Below, piece after piece: positions 49,917-58,694 of a DNA stretch of 64,000 nt; within the stretch, counting starts at the first letter, position 1, and each line of letters opens with the position of its first letter. The DNA is taken from positions 501,427 to 565,426 of the forward strand of contig NZ_LMOR01000001.1 of assembly GCF_001424225.1 (NCBI RefSeq). The letters are read 5' to 3'. The notes below the pieces were generated by a model, which saw only the letters and a list, made by a program, of their open reading frames with translations, was not told the origin of the DNA and searched no databases. The translations under genes and the position numbers were made by a program. Source of the stretch: Microbacterium sp. Leaf151 (lineage in GTDB: Bacteria; Actinomycetota; Actinomycetes; Actinomycetales; Microbacteriaceae).

Positions 49917-52775
49917 ATGACCGAGGTCTTCGACTACTTCACGCAGGTCGATCTGCCCACCCCCACCCTCGGCGACGACGAGGTGCGGCGCCTGTTCGCC
50001 GACGCGTTCGGCGTCGAGGTCGACCTGCGCGGGCTCGGAAGTCAGCAGGATCAGAACTTCCGGGTGTTCCCCCGCGACTCGACCGAGCCCCTCGGCGTGC
50101 TCAAGCTGAGCAACCCGGTGTTCAGCGAGGCCGAGATCGAGATGCAGGATGCCGCCGCGGCCACGGTCGCCGCGCGCAGCCCCCACGTGCGCATCCCGAA
50201 GCTCGTGGAGGGACCCCTCGGGGCGATGTCGGCGTGGTGGGACTCGTCGCAGGGGCGCATCCACGCCCGCGTGATCGAGAACATCTCGGGCTTCACGCTC
50301 ATGGGATCGGGATACCTCTCCCCCGCGGTGGTCGAGGCGATCGGCGCGCTCTCCGGTGCGGTGAGCCTGTCGCTCGCCGACTTCGTCCATCCCGCAAGCG
50401 GCCGCGTGCTGCAGTGGGATCTGCGCCACGCGGGCCGCGTCATCGACACCCTCCTCCCCGACGAACCGGATGCCGAGGTGCGCGCGATCGTGCAGCGCGC
50501 CGCCGACGCCGCCCGCGCCGCCCTCGCACCGGTGCAGGACGCCCTGCCGGTCCAGGCCGGGCACTTCGACGTCACCGACGACAACGTGCTGCGCGCCGAC
50601 GGGGCGCTCGTCCCCGACGCCGTCATCGATTTCGGCGACGTGTGCTCCTCGTGGCGCGTCGGCGAGATCGCCACGACCGTGTCATCGGTGCTGCACCACG
50701 ACGGCGCCTCGCCCGAGACGGCGCTGCCCGCCATCCGCGCCTTCGATCGCCTCCGCGACCTCGACGACGGCGAGATCACGGCGCTCTGGCCCCTCGTCGT
50801 TCTTCGCGGCGCCGTGCTGGTGCTGAGCGGTCGCGCCCAGGTGCGTCTCGACGACGCGAACGACTACGCCGCCGTCGCGCTCGATCGGGAGTTCCGCATC
50901 CTCGTGCAGGCGGCATCCGTCCCCCTTCCCGTCATCACCGCGGCCACGCGAGCCGCGCTCGGCCGCCCGCCCGCGAACGAACCCGCGTGGACCGCAGACC
51001 CGCTGCTGTCGGCGGGCCCCCACGTCGAGCTCGACGCGACGACCGAGTCGCCGCTGAACGACGCCGGCGCCTGGCTCGACGCCGGAACCCTCGACGTGGC
51101 CGCCCTCGACGCCCTCGACGCGGGAGCGGCGATCGTGACGGTTCCGGCCTGGCGCGCCCAGCTCACCGGGACGACGGACCCCCTGCCCTCGACCGCCGAT
51201 TCGATGCCGACCGGTGTGACGGTCTGGCTCGCGCAGTCGACTTCCCTCGCCCCGGGCGACACGCGACGCGACGGCGACGCCCTCGTCTGGACCTCGGGCC
51301 GCGAGACGGTGACGATCACGGGCGTGACCGACCCGGCATCCTCCGTCCTGCCCGCGCGCACGCGCCTTGTGCTGCGACGCGGGATCGACCGGTCGACCCC
51401 GCCGGCGCGCACCTCGCCCGCCCTCGCCGCTGCCTGGCGCGAGACGGCCGGAGACCCCGGCGTCGCGATCGGCGCTCCCGCCGCCGCCCCGGTCGTCGAC
51501 GACGTGCTCGCGCGCCGCCACGAGGTGCTCGCCGAGGTGCAGGAGCACTACTACGCCGCTCCCCCGCGCATCGAGCGCGGGTGGCGAGAGCACCTGATCG
51601 ACGTGAACGGCCGCGTGTACCTCGACATGGTGAACAACGTCGCCTCGGTCGGCCACGCCCACCCGCACGTGGTCGAGGCGGGCTCGCGGCAGATGCACCT
51701 GCTGAACACGAACTCGCGCTTCCACTATCGCGCGATCACCGACTACGCCGACCGGATCGCGGCGACCCTCCCCGAGGGCTTCGACACGGTGTTCTTCGTC
51801 AACTCGGGGTCCGAGGCCACCGACCTCGCGATTCGTCTCGCGATGGCCGCGACCGGTCGACCCGACATCGTCGCGATGCGCGAGGCCTACCACGGCTGGA
51901 CCTACGCCAGCGATGCGGTGTCGACCTCGGTCGCCGACAACCCGAACGCCCTGGCCACCCGACCCGACTGGGTCCACACCGTGGACGCCGCCAACTCCTA
52001 CCGCGGGACCCACCGGGGGACGGATGCCGCGCACTACGCACCCGAAGCGGTCGCGGTGATCGACGAGCTCGCGGCATCCGGTCGCCCTCCGGCGGGCATG
52101 ATCGCCGAGACGTACTTCGGCAACGCCGGCGGGGTGGCGCTGCCCGACGGCTACCTCACCGAGGTGTACGCCGCAATCCGCCGCCATGGCGGCCTCACGA
52201 TCGCCGACGAGGTGCAGGTCGGGTACGGCCGACTGGGCGAGTGGTTCTGGGGCTTCCAACAGCAGGGGGCGGTGCCCGACATCGTCGCCGTCGCCAAGTC
52301 GATCGGCGGCGGACACCCGCTCGGCGCCGTCATCACCCGACGCGAGATCGCCGACCGCTACCGCACCGGCGGGTACTTCTTCTCCTCGACCGGCGGCTCC
52401 CCGGTCTCCGCCGCCGTCGGCATGGCCGTGCTCGACGTCATCGAGCATGAGGGCCTGCAAGAGAACGCGCGCGTCGTCGGCGGCCACCTCAAGAAGCGTC
52501 TCGAAAAGCTGGGCGAGAGGCACGAGCTCATCGGCACCGTGCACGGTTCGGGCCTGTACCTCGGCGTCGAGTTCGTCCGCGATCGCGAGACGCTCGAGCC
52601 CGCGACCGCCGAGACCGCGGCGATCTGCGACCGCCTGCTCGAGCTGGGCGTCATCATGCAGCCGACCGGCGACCACCAGAACGTCCTGAAGATCAAGCCG
52701 CCGCTGGTCGTCACGCGCGCCTCGGTCGACGTCTTCGTCGACGCGCTCGATCGCGTCCTCACCACCGGCTACTGA
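49917..52775 (+). CDS. fusion of APH-type kinase and class III aminotransferase-fold phospho-lyase
   Basis: 952 residues from ATG 49917 (CGAGGAACAGCC before it). Residues 20-340 are a choline/hydroxylysine-kinase-like domain (QDQNFRVF, VLKLSNPVFSEAE, GHFDVTDDNVL, DFGDVCSSW). Residues about 385-520 form an unassigned beta-rich linker domain. Residues 540-950 are a class III PLP enzyme (NSGSEATDLAIRLAM, YHGWTYASDAVS, ADEVQVGYGRLGEWFWGFQ, PLP lysine in VAVAKSIGGGHPLG). In animals the kinase HYKK and the AGXT2L phospho-lyases act one after the other on hydroxylysine or ethanolamine, so the fusion probably phosphorylates an amino alcohol and then eliminates phosphate. Substrate unknown. Confidence 0.82.
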   Translation: MTEVFDYFTQVDLPTPTLGDDEVRRLFADAFGVEVDLRGLGSQQDQNFRVFPRDSTEPLGVLKLSNPVFSEAEIEMQDAAAATVAARSPHVRIPKLVEGPLGAMSAWWDSSQGRIHARVIENISGFTLMGSGYLSPAVVEAIGALSGAVSLSLADFVHPASGRVLQWDLRHAGRVIDTLLPDEPDAEVRAIVQRAADAARAALAPVQDALPVQAGHFDVTDDNVLRADGALVPDAVIDFGDVCSSWRVGEIATTVSSVLHHDGASPETALPAIRAFDRLRDLDDGEITALWPLVVLRGAVLVLSGRAQVRLDDANDYAAVALDREFRILVQAASVPLPVITAATRAALGRPPANEPAWTADPLLSAGPHVELDATTESPLNDAGAWLDAGTLDVAALDALDAGAAIVTVPAWRAQLTGTTDPLPSTADSMPTGVTVWLAQSTSLAPGDTRRDGDALVWTSGRETVTITGVTDPASSVLPARTRLVLRRGIDRSTPPARTSPALAAAWRETAGDPGVAIGAPAAAPVVDDVLARRHEVLAEVQEHYYAAPPRIERGWREHLIDVNGRVYLDMVNNVASVGHAHPHVVEAGSRQMHLLNTNSRFHYRAITDYADRIAATLPEGFDTVFFVNSGSEATDLAIRLAMAATGRPDIVAMREAYHGWTYASDAVSTSVADNPNALATRPDWVHTVDAANSYRGTHRGTDAAHYAPEAVAVIDELAASGRPPAGMIAETYFGNAGGVALPDGYLTEVYAAIRRHGGLTIADEVQVGYGRLGEWFWGFQQQGAVPDIVAVAKSIGGGHPLGAVITRREIADRYRTGGYFFSSTGGSPVSAAVGMAVLDVIEHEGLQENARVVGGHLKKRLEKLGERHELIGTVHGSGLYLGVEFVRDRETLEPATAETAAICDRLLELGVIMQPTGDHQNVLKIKPPLVVTRASVDVFVDALDRVLTTGY

Positions 52776-52801
52776 CCCGCCCAACCAGAAAGGAGCACGC
52801 C

Positions 52802-53836
52802 ATGTGGCGCATGCCCGCAGAATCCCACCCGCACGAACGCACCTGGATGGCGTTCCCGCGCGAAGGGATGACCCTCGGCGAGGGAGCGGAGAACCGCGAA
52901 CAGGGCTACCGGGCGTGGACCGACGTGGCTCACGCGGTGCAGGAGTTCGAGCCGGTGACGATGGTCGTCGACCCCAGCGAGATGACCCGCGCCCGGCGCA
53001 TGCTCGACTCCGCGATCGAGATCGTCGAAGCCCCGCTCGACGAGTTCTGGATGCGCGACGTGGGCCCGACCTTCGTCGTCGATCCCGACCGCCCGGCGGT
53101 CCTCGGTGCCGTCGACTGGATCTTCAACGGGTGGGGCGCCCCCGACTGGGCCGAGTGGCAGAAATCGGCCGGCATAGCCCGCCTCGTCGCCGAGCACCTG
53201 GGCGCCGAGCGCATCGACTCGCTCCTCGTCGCCGAGGGCGGCGGCCTCCACGTCGACGGCACCGGCACCGTGCTGCTCACCGAGACCGTGCAGCTCGACC
53301 CGCGCCGCAACCCCTTCGCCGACCGCTCTCGCGTCGAGGCCGAGATGGCCCGCACGATCGGAGCGACGGATGCCATCTGGCTCTCCCGCGGCCTGACCCG
53401 CGACTACGACGAGTTCGGCACCAACGGGCACGTCGACATCGTGGCCACCTTCGCCTCGCCCGAGCACGTCCTCATCCACGAGCAGACGGATGCCACCCAC
53501 CCCGACTTCGAGGTCTCACGACTCGTCCGTCGCGAGCTCGAGGAGGCCTTCGCCGCGCGCGGCCGCCACGTCACCATCACCGGCATCCCCGCTCCGACCG
53601 CGCTCCGCGACGACGAGGGGTGGCTCGACTGGAGCTACATCAACCACCTCGTCACCAACGACGGGGTCGTGCTGTGCGGGTTCGGCGATGACGCGGCCGA
53701 CGCGCGGGCTCGCGAGATCGTGGCCGACGCCTACCCCGGCCGCCGCGTCGTGACGGTCGACGCCCGCCCCATCTTCGACCGAGGGGGCGGCATCCACTGC
53801 ATCACCCAGCAGCAGCCGAAGCTCGCATCCGCGTAA
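52802..53836 (+). CDS. aguA: agmatine deiminase family protein
   Basis: 344 residues, ATG 52802 after AAAGGAG. Guanidino-modifying fold: LDEFWMRDVGPTFVV, EGGGLHVDG, NGHVDIV for the catalytic histidine, and the nucleophile C333 in GGGIHCITQQQP. These enzymes convert agmatine to N-carbamoylputrescine and ammonia. Placement between the kinase/lyase fusion and a gamma-glutamyl hydrolase supports polyamine use; some close relatives act on other guanidines. Confidence 0.87.
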   Translation: MWRMPAESHPHERTWMAFPREGMTLGEGAENREQGYRAWTDVAHAVQEFEPVTMVVDPSEMTRARRMLDSAIEIVEAPLDEFWMRDVGPTFVVDPDRPAVLGAVDWIFNGWGAPDWAEWQKSAGIARLVAEHLGAERIDSLLVAEGGGLHVDGTGTVLLTETVQLDPRRNPFADRSRVEAEMARTIGATDAIWLSRGLTRDYDEFGTNGHVDIVATFASPEHVLIHEQTDATHPDFEVSRLVRRELEEAFAARGRHVTITGIPAPTALRDDEGWLDWSYINHLVTNDGVVLCGFGDDAADARAREIVADAYPGRRVVTVDARPIFDRGGGIHCITQQQPKLASA

Positions 53837-53892
53837 CGTCTCCGTCGCGCACCCCTGGCATCCTGAAGTTCTCGCTTCTCCCAAGGATTCGC

Positions 53893-54594
53893 ATGCCGTC
53901 AGCCGCCCTGTTCCACATCCGCGACACCCGCCCGAACGCCTCGCGCTACCAGGCGCTCCTCGACGACCTCAACGGCGGAGCCGTCACGGCCCTCCGCGAC
54001 GCCGGATGGACGGTGGCGCTCCACCCCGCAGCCGAACGGCCGCTCGAGACGTTGCTCGACGCCGCCCGCCGCGCCGATGTCGTCGTCATCCTCGGCGGTG
54101 AAGACGTCGACCCGCGCGCCTACGGCTCCTCCGACCTCCGGCCGCACGCGACGCCCTACGACCCGGCCGCCGATGAGGCGCAGCTCGCCGTGGTCCGCGA
54201 CACGGTCGCCGCTGGTCGTCCCCTGCTCGGAATCTGCCGCGGCATGCAGCTCGTCAACGTCGCCCTCGGCGGCACCCTGCACCAGGACATCGCCGGACAC
54301 CGCCGCCCCGAGGGCGACCCGTTCGTCGCGACCGACGTCCGCTTCGACCGGCCCGATCCGGTCTCAACCTCCGGCGACCTCCTCTGCAGCCACCACCAGT
54401 CGGTCGACCGCCTCGGAGAGGGCCTGGATGCCACGGCTCGCGCCGCCGACGGCACCATCGAGGCCGTGCGGCACCGCGATCTGCCGGTCTGGGCGTACCA
54501 GTGGCACCTCGAGCACCCGCGGTCGGCCTCCCGCCAGCTCTCACCCGTGATGGCGTCATTGCTCGCCGCGGGCGCACCCGAGCGAGTCGCGTAA
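53893..54594 (+). CDS. class I glutamine amidotransferase, gamma-glutamyl-GABA hydrolase (PuuD) type
   Basis: 233 residues, ATG 53893 after AAGGA. The family marks are ILGGEDVDPRAYG, the nucleophile in LLGICRGMQLVNVALGGTL, and the His-Glu pair in YQWHLEHP. PuuD-type enzymes cut gamma-glutamyl-GABA or related gamma-glutamyl amides made during putrescine degradation. It closes the amidase-kinase/lyase-deiminase set; no gamma-glutamylputrescine synthetase is in the window. Confidence 0.85.
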   Translation: MPSAALFHIRDTRPNASRYQALLDDLNGGAVTALRDAGWTVALHPAAERPLETLLDAARRADVVVILGGEDVDPRAYGSSDLRPHATPYDPAADEAQLAVVRDTVAAGRPLLGICRGMQLVNVALGGTLHQDIAGHRRPEGDPFVATDVRFDRPDPVSTSGDLLCSHHQSVDRLGEGLDATARAADGTIEAVRHRDLPVWAYQWHLEHPRSASRQLSPVMASLLAAGAPERVA

Positions 54595-54919
54595 CCCGAC
54601 CGCGCGAAGCCGCCCGCGCTCAGTTATGAGCCGACAAGACATCCGATCCAATTGCCAGCCTTCTGATTCAGGCGGCCACGGGGGTTGCTGCCAAGCCCCG
54701 TTGGCTCGCCCGCCATCCAGACTGATCCGGTGCGACGACGCCCCCGTCAATCTCAATCGCCACGCTGAGGGCGGCGTCCCCGGCCACTGACTGCATTGCC
54801 AGAGGACGACCTTGAAATCCGTCAGTACTGGTGAACCACACTGACGCGCGCTGCACGGAGGATCATGCTGAGCGTCGAATACTCTTGTCAGTCACCGATA
54901 GCGGTGGCTTGGGGGGACT
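54595..54919. other. 325-bp gap at the left edge of the second accessory stretch
   Basis: No frame here is convincing. Composition falls from the strongly GC-biased chromosome to a more even mix at about 54,620, so the island edge probably lies in this gap. No tRNA, integrase or direct repeat was noticed. Confidence 0.45.
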
Positions 54920-56602
54920 ATGAAGATTTATCGACGGACCGCGCTTGCAGGCGCCGCCATACTTCTGCTGTTGCTCATCGCCCCGCTCGGTTTCCTTGCC
55001 GAGACACTCCCCCTCATAGCTGTGCTACTCACTGGCGGTGCGCTAGTGGCCGGCGCGGTCTGGCTGACGCGATTGTATTTCCGCTCGAGTAACAGCGTCC
55101 GACGCGCTCCCGACTTCGGTGATGCCGCCGGCGATCAGATCAGTGTGGCGTCAATCTCAATCGAAGCCGACTATACGGAACCTGCTCTGCCAGCATCTGA
55201 GGCAGCCCGGTTCGCCAACATGGTGGCACGGCCGCACACCTACTTCGACCGGATCTCTGAGCGCGTTGAACCTCTCGCCCGGGCGTTGGACGTGTCGACT
55301 ACCGTGACCTTCTCCGTCCCGCTCAGCGCCTCCACCACGTCAATCGTTCCGCTACTTCTAACCAACCGCGGAGCCCTTTCGAACGGCGTCAAGATAACCG
55401 ACGCTCAAGGTACGCGTGTCACTTCCGTCCCACAGTCGCGCTTGGCGCCGTACATCATGGCCGTCCTTCGTGTCTTGGTGAAAGCATCGCGCGGCAACGA
55501 CGCACACGCCGTGTACCGCCGCCAAATCGAACCCGATGTGGCGAAGTTCCTGGTAGCCCACCGGCGTACGAACGCGGGTCTCGCCGACGACATCATGAAC
55601 CGCATCGACACCCTTCCGTCCGGCGCCCTCACAGGTCCCGTCGTGGATCAACTTCGCGAAACCCTGCGCGATCTCATTCGCCGGCTAGTCGACAACCACC
55701 CCATCTGCGTGGAAATTGCGGGCCCGGACGCCCGCCCTGCCTCCGCGGTCGATGAGAGAGAGAAGCTGGACCTGCAAACGACCGAGCCGAGCCGTGCCAC
55801 GCCGGTCACGCCGACCCGGTTGCGGATGACCATCCGCCAGCGGCTGTACCCTGACTTCCTGTTTCATCGAAGTAAGCCGAGGCGCCCAGGCAATGAGGCA
55901 GTGGGGCGTACTCCCTTGGACGCCCTACGAGTGGCCTTCGGTATCCGTCAAGGCCTGATAGTGGTCCCGCTTGCGAACGCCGCCAACACCCGGTCGTACC
56001 ATCTTGAGGTGATCGGACCGCACGGGTCTTACCTCGCACGCCAGGACATCGTGGACCATAACGACGGGCCCGTAGAGGATCTGCGCGGTGTCCGCGCCGC
56101 GCCCCGCCGCGGCCAGCGACACGCTCATCTGCACAGCGTGAACCTCCGACTCAACAACGAGTACATTCCAACTGTCGACTATCGCGCGCAGTTTTATGAG
56201 CGGATGCCGGGGTCGATGGCCGCGGCGGCCGCGGGTGCCTTATCGGTCGCGGTTCTTTGCGTGCTAGGCCTTCTTGTCGCTGCGATCAGCCGTGTCGAGG
56301 GACTCATTGGCAGTTGGGAGTACGCCGCCGTGATCCTGGCTTTCCCCGTCGTGGCTTCGCTATGGATCGGTGTGGACGGTAATCGTCAACTGAACCAGGG
56401 CGTGCTGCTGTCTCGTGTAGTTTCGTTGCTGAGCATCGCGCTCGCCTGCGCTGGCGCAGGGTTGAACATCCTGCAGATTGAGGACCCGGCCTGGTGGTTC
56501 GTGCTGACGGTGGCTTCGACCACGAACGCTGCGGCGGCGCTTGCCTCATGGATCTCGCGTGCACGTCTCGAGTCCTACTTCATCAGTCGCAGTATCGACT
56601 GA
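54920..56602 (+). CDS. 560-aa hypothetical membrane protein
   Basis: ATG 54920 after GGGGGGA. Two N-terminal membrane helices (LAGAAILLLLLIAPLGFLA and LIAVLLTGGALVAGAVWL), a soluble domain of about 350 residues, and four C-terminal helices (AGALSVAVLCVLGLLVAAIS, AAVILAFPVVASLWIGV, VVSLLSIALACAGAGLNI, and a last one near WWFVLTVAST). The soluble part is alpha/beta without known motif. Less GC-biased codons than the chromosome to the left. Confidence 0.65.
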   Translation: MKIYRRTALAGAAILLLLLIAPLGFLAETLPLIAVLLTGGALVAGAVWLTRLYFRSSNSVRRAPDFGDAAGDQISVASISIEADYTEPALPASEAARFANMVARPHTYFDRISERVEPLARALDVSTTVTFSVPLSASTTSIVPLLLTNRGALSNGVKITDAQGTRVTSVPQSRLAPYIMAVLRVLVKASRGNDAHAVYRRQIEPDVAKFLVAHRRTNAGLADDIMNRIDTLPSGALTGPVVDQLRETLRDLIRRLVDNHPICVEIAGPDARPASAVDEREKLDLQTTEPSRATPVTPTRLRMTIRQRLYPDFLFHRSKPRRPGNEAVGRTPLDALRVAFGIRQGLIVVPLANAANTRSYHLEVIGPHGSYLARQDIVDHNDGPVEDLRGVRAAPRRGQRHAHLHSVNLRLNNEYIPTVDYRAQFYERMPGSMAAAAAGALSVAVLCVLGLLVAAISRVEGLIGSWEYAAVILAFPVVASLWIGVDGNRQLNQGVLLSRVVSLLSIALACAGAGLNILQIEDPAWWFVLTVASTTNAAAALASWISRARLESYFISRSID

Positions 56603-56646
56603 TTCACAGATCTCTTGGCCATAATGGATGGGAGCGAGGGAACCAC

Positions 56647-56907
56647 ATGGCACATAACTTCAAGGTCACCGACCGCGCCACGGGTTGGTACTTCCCTGGT
56701 GAAATGACGCAGCCACCGCGGAAGGCATTGGAAGCGCAGCAGTTCCCAGAACTCTCTACCGCAGAGCTGGAGCAGGCGATCAGCGTCGGCTTGGAATGGG
56801 CAGAGCGCGCTGCGAACGGTGAGGAACAGACCATCACGGCCCCCATCGACCTCGCTAGCGTCCCCCGCGGATCGGCGACGACTGCGGAGAGCAACGCCTC
56901 AAAGTAA
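56647..56907 (+). CDS. small hypothetical protein
   Basis: 86 residues, ATG 56647 with GAGGGAA upstream, 44 bp after the membrane-protein gene. Polar, with a helix TAELEQAISVGLEWAERAAN and a Ser/Thr tail; no membrane segment or known family. Probably cotranscribed with the gene before it. Confidence 0.55.
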   Translation: MAHNFKVTDRATGWYFPGEMTQPPRKALEAQQFPELSTAELEQAISVGLEWAERAANGEEQTITAPIDLASVPRGSATTAESNASK

Positions 56908-56941
56908 CCCGCCGGTTCCTGTCAGTGCCGCGCGCTTGGGG

Positions 56942-57211
56942 TCAGCGGACCCACGGCGTCTTCTGAGCGACTTTGGACTTGCTCCGGGTTGGAGTCAGTT
57001 GCTCGACGGGAACAGCCCGGGTATAACGGACCCCGGCTACGTCAGGAACGTGTTCGAGTGTGCTCACCCGCGGGATCTCGCAGTCCCTGTGGGTCTTCGC
57101 TCCGGGACCAGGGTGCTCAGGCGCGCCCAGTTCGAAAAAGGCGCCGACCGCCGCCCTGAATCCAAACCCAAGTCCAGGTCGAAGACCCCAGTCCGCCGTC
57201 AGGTGAGGCAT
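56942..57211 (-). CDS. possible small hypothetical protein
   Basis: An 89-codon frame from ATG 57211 that reads plausibly as protein (DCEIPRVSTLEHVPDVAG, VRYTRAVPVEQLTPTRSKSK) though no ribosome site is seen. It otherwise fills a 400-bp gap between plus-strand genes. The longer frame upstream looks like noise. Confidence 0.35.
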   Translation of the reverse strand: MPHLTADWGLRPGLGFGFRAAVGAFFELGAPEHPGPGAKTHRDCEIPRVSTLEHVPDVAGVRYTRAVPVEQLTPTRSKSKVAQKTPWVR

Positions 57212-57310
57212 TGACGGCGCGCACCCTGGTCCGCAAACGGCCCACGACACCGGCGGTCTGGGTCTTTGGGCTTCGGTGCAGCCGGCCGGGGCTGCTCTAC
57301 TGTCGAGCGC

Positions 57311-57852
57311 ATGAGCGACTGGACGACGTTCGCGACGATCATCAGGGACTGGACGCTCCCCCTCGTCGCAGCAATTATCGGCGCGATGGCCGGTGGATAT
57401 GCAACCTTGCGGGTTGCGCGGACGGAGTCGCGGCAAGCGCGGCGTGAGCGCTACGGGAAAGCTAGCCTCGACGCTCTAGGCTCCGTTCGAGTAGCTGTGC
57501 AGGCAGCCCGCACCCGCGCCTTTCGCGCCGCCCAACTGAACGAGTGGGGACAGGCTGCCGACGGCCCGGAGGACATCAGCGCGCCGCTGGCCCTTCCCCG
57601 GGAGGCACGAGACATCTGGGTCAATTCGCAGTTGGCGGCCATGCTCAAACGGGACCGCGAGGCCAGGCTGGCAATCAGTAGGCGGTCGTTCCATCATCAC
57701 GAGTCGCTGCTTGAGAAGGTTCCTACCGGGTCGAGGATTTCGACTGGCTGGACGACCAACTCCAGCTCGGCGAGGTCGCTCCGTCCCTCACCTGCGGCAT
57801 CTATCCGTCCGAGCCGACCGCTCTATCGGGATGGCCCCGAGTATCGTTGTGA
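57311..57852 (+). pseudogene. small membrane-anchored protein gene with a frameshift
   Basis: ATG 57311 opens a good frame: one membrane helix (WTLPLVAAIIGAMAGGYATL), then a basic helix (ARTESRQARRERYGKASLDA) and soluble sequence to about residue 138 (RSFHHHESLLE). From about 57717 the sensible reading moves to another frame (YRVEDFDWLDDQLQLGEVAP, then SLTCGIYPSEPTALSGWP) and stops at 57850-57852. One base indel near 57715 would restore a protein of about 180 residues. Confidence 0.5.
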
Positions 57853-57989
57853 GTGCTGGCGCGCAGGCCTCTCTGCTGGTCGGCGAACGCCACGACGGAC
57901 CGGAGTCTCGAGCGGTTGAGCTCGCCGCCGCCCCGGGATGCCGAGCTGGGGCGTTTCGTTGACAGCGATGTCCTCGGCAGCCGAGCCGC

Positions 57990-58354
57990 ATGCAGCGGTC
58001 ACGTCGAAAACACCGAGTACAACGCCATCGACGTCCTCGACTCCCTCATCCAGGAATACCTCCTGCGCTCCATCGCGGGGCTCGACGAAGACACGCTGCG
58101 GTCCGAGCTGCAGACCGCTCTCGAGTCCGAATCGGAGCCGGCTGGCAACGTCGACTACACGCTGCGTCTCGACGCCGCGTGCGTCGACCGCGCGGGATGT
58201 CCCTCGCGTCGAGATCAATGGTTCGCGCTAGCGCGCGCATCTCGGCAAAGAGCCTGCTCATGCGTTCCAATGTCATTTCGATCACATCGCGTTTGTGGAC
58301 GCGGATCCCACCTATGTCCTAGCTATTCGTGGCACCGAAGGCGTCTCGCATTGA
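57990..58354 (+). pseudogene. remnant gene with frameshift and in-frame stop
   Basis: Coding-like text is split: AIDVLDSLIQEYLLRSIAGL, EDTLRSELQTALES and NVDYTLRLDAACVDRAG in one frame up to about 58195, then DVPRVEINGSR, a TAG, and HLGKEPAHAFQCHFDHIAFV followed by DADPTYVLAIRGTEGVSH to the TGA at 58352-58354 in another. Two lesions in about 360 bases show a decayed gene. Family not recognised; the start is not identifiable. Confidence 0.4.
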
Positions 58355-58694
58355 TCCGGTGGTGGCGGAAGGACTCGGCCCTTGGAAGGACGCAGACCGT
58401 ATGCCACACGGATAGTCGATTCCACTTCGAGCGTGGGGAGAAGAATGTTGCGGGGCACTGTCCGGGTGGCGGGCCCAACGGGCTGCCGCACCCGCCACCG
58501 CATCGCCGAATGCTCCAGGGGGTAGCCGCGACGGTGATACGGGGCCATGGGCGGAGGGGTGGGAGCACGCAGGAATTGGGCTACACAGTGGCTCCCGCTT
58601 CCAAGGTGACGCTGACACAGTTGAATCGGTGGCGAACGACGGAGGCGCGGACTTCACCGGAGTGAGGTGGGTTTGCCATCGCACTCGCCGGCGT
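58355..58694. other. 340-bp gap without recognisable gene
   Basis: Between the remnant gene and the convergent KAP NTPase gene. Short frames on both strands are of poor quality. No hairpin or repeat stood out. Confidence 0.4.

Noticed and set aside
50234..52784. Long plus (738 codons) and minus (700 codons) frames inside the kinase/phospho-lyase gene
   Set aside because: Arg/Pro/Ala-rich shadows typical of very GC-rich coding DNA; the real frame carries all domain motifs.
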